A stretch of DNA of 5,169 bases from Gammaproteobacteria bacterium (GTDB lineage Bacteria > Pseudomonadota > Gammaproteobacteria > UBA9214): NCBI GenBank assembly GCA_029864225.1, contig JAOTTU010000136.1, positions 1-5,169 on the forward strand, read 5' to 3'. Below, piece by piece: positions 4,768 to 5,169 of the stretch. Positions within the stretch are counted from its first letter, which is position 1; each line of letters starts with the position of its first letter. The notes beneath the pieces are model-generated. The model was not told the DNA's origin. It worked only from the letters and a program-made list of their open reading frames with translations, and ran no database searches. Position numbers and translations under genes: made by a program.

Positions 4768-5169
4768 ATGTATAGAGAAATCCCCGCCGACGATGAGCAT
4801 GCCCTGGATGTCATTATCGAGACGCCGCTGGATGATTACGAATTGCTCGATTTCGGTAATAGCCGCAAGCTCGAGCGTTTCGGCCCCTATGTACTGAACC
4901 GGCCGGATAAACGTGCGCAGGGCGTGCCGCAACTGGGGCACTGGGATGCGGACTGGGTCTATCCCGAGCTGGGTTCGGGGAAGTCAGGCTGGCAGCCGGC
5001 CCGCGCTGACCTGCCCGAGGCCTGGGACATCACCCTCGACGGCATGCCGCTGCGCTGTGTGCTGGGCGAGTACGGACGTACCGGCATCAATGTGCGTGAT
5101 GTGGCCTGCCGGCGCTGGATCGGTGAGCGCCTGGGTGGCTGTTACGACATCGATGATCTGCGCATGCTG
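4768..5169 (+). CDS. Class I SAM-dependent methyltransferase, RlmI-like, N-terminal part
   Basis: An open frame of 134 codons continues past the right edge. It begins MYREIPADDEHALDVIIETP and contains YELLDFGNSRKLERFGPY (24-41), a hallmark of a family related to RlmI (23S rRNA cytosine-1962 methyltransferase) with an N-terminal substrate domain and a C-terminal Rossmann methyltransferase domain. The segment around GEYGRTGINVRD (100-111) occupies the place of the FxHxGLFPEQ segment seen in relatives. The last residues, DDLRML, are where relatives continue into the LNLFAYTG SAM-binding motif, which should lie just outside the window. An in-frame TAA at 4750-4752 and the N-terminal similarity support ATG 4768. 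No Shine-Dalgarno is visible; a repeat end touches the start codon. GC-rich codon use matches selO, unlike the sensor gene. rRNA as substrate is inference. Confidence 0.65.
   Translation, partial: MYREIPADDEHALDVIIETPLDDYELLDFGNSRKLERFGPYVLNRPDKRAQGVPQLGHWDADWVYPELGSGKSGWQPARADLPEAWDITLDGMPLRCVLGEYGRTGINVRDVACRRWIGERLGGCYDIDDLRML

Noticed and set aside
4675..4941. Minus-strand frame of 88 codons across the methyltransferase start
   Set aside because: The plus-strand frame has the LLDFGNSRKLERFG motif and stays open to the edge, so the minus frame is an antisense artefact.

Overview
The window reads like a stretch of a proteobacterial chromosome, probably gammaproteobacterial. The evidence is protein-level resemblance (a PrxQ/BCP peroxiredoxin, a SelO ending in FCGT, a Tag-type glycosylase, a RlmI-like methyltransferase) plus intergenic inverted repeats of a kind I associate with gammaproteobacterial genomes. 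No marker fixes the genus, and there are no rRNA, tRNA, CRISPR, phage or complete IS genes.

Layout: 1-91 is a non-coding end carrying an inverted repeat. Three minus-strand genes follow, named here from left to right although transcription runs right to left: a peroxiredoxin (92-583), protein adenylyltransferase selO (674-2191) and DNA-3-methyladenine glycosylase I tag (2326-2919). Diverging from tag on the plus strand is a two-TM sensor protein with a periplasmic Cache-like domain and one PAS domain (3025-4578). It stops just after the PAS, without kinase, GGDEF or other output domain. A plus-strand class I SAM-dependent methyltransferase (4768 onward) runs off the right edge just before the expected SAM-binding motif. 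No stretch above 300 bases lacks a gene.

The minus-strand genes make a loose stress and repair group: SelO AMPylates redox proteins, the peroxiredoxin removes peroxides, and Tag removes 3-methyladenine. selO and the peroxiredoxin gene are 90 bases apart with no clear terminator between them, so they may be co-transcribed. tag is 134 bases upstream of selO, with repeat debris and a perfect TATAAT between them.

The most unusual structure is not a gene. Four of the five non-coding stretches (1-95, 2176-2291, 2939-3010, 4622-4767) contain short inverted repeats or remnants with related ends, such as GGTGTCAGAGCACATTTA, AAAGGGGCCGRATACATT, AAAAGGGCAGGATACATT and AAAAAGGGACAGGTTTATTT. Several touch coding ends: one, with a 19-bp tandem duplication, forms the C-terminus of the peroxiredoxin; one contains the apparent TTG start of selO; one ends next to the ATG of the methyltransferase. 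This looks like a miniature or REP-like element family that repeatedly entered gene junctions. I see no clear new multi-gene system. The best protein-level lead is the output-less sensor, whose PAS domain carries residues aligning with the haem-binding His and distal Arg of FixL.
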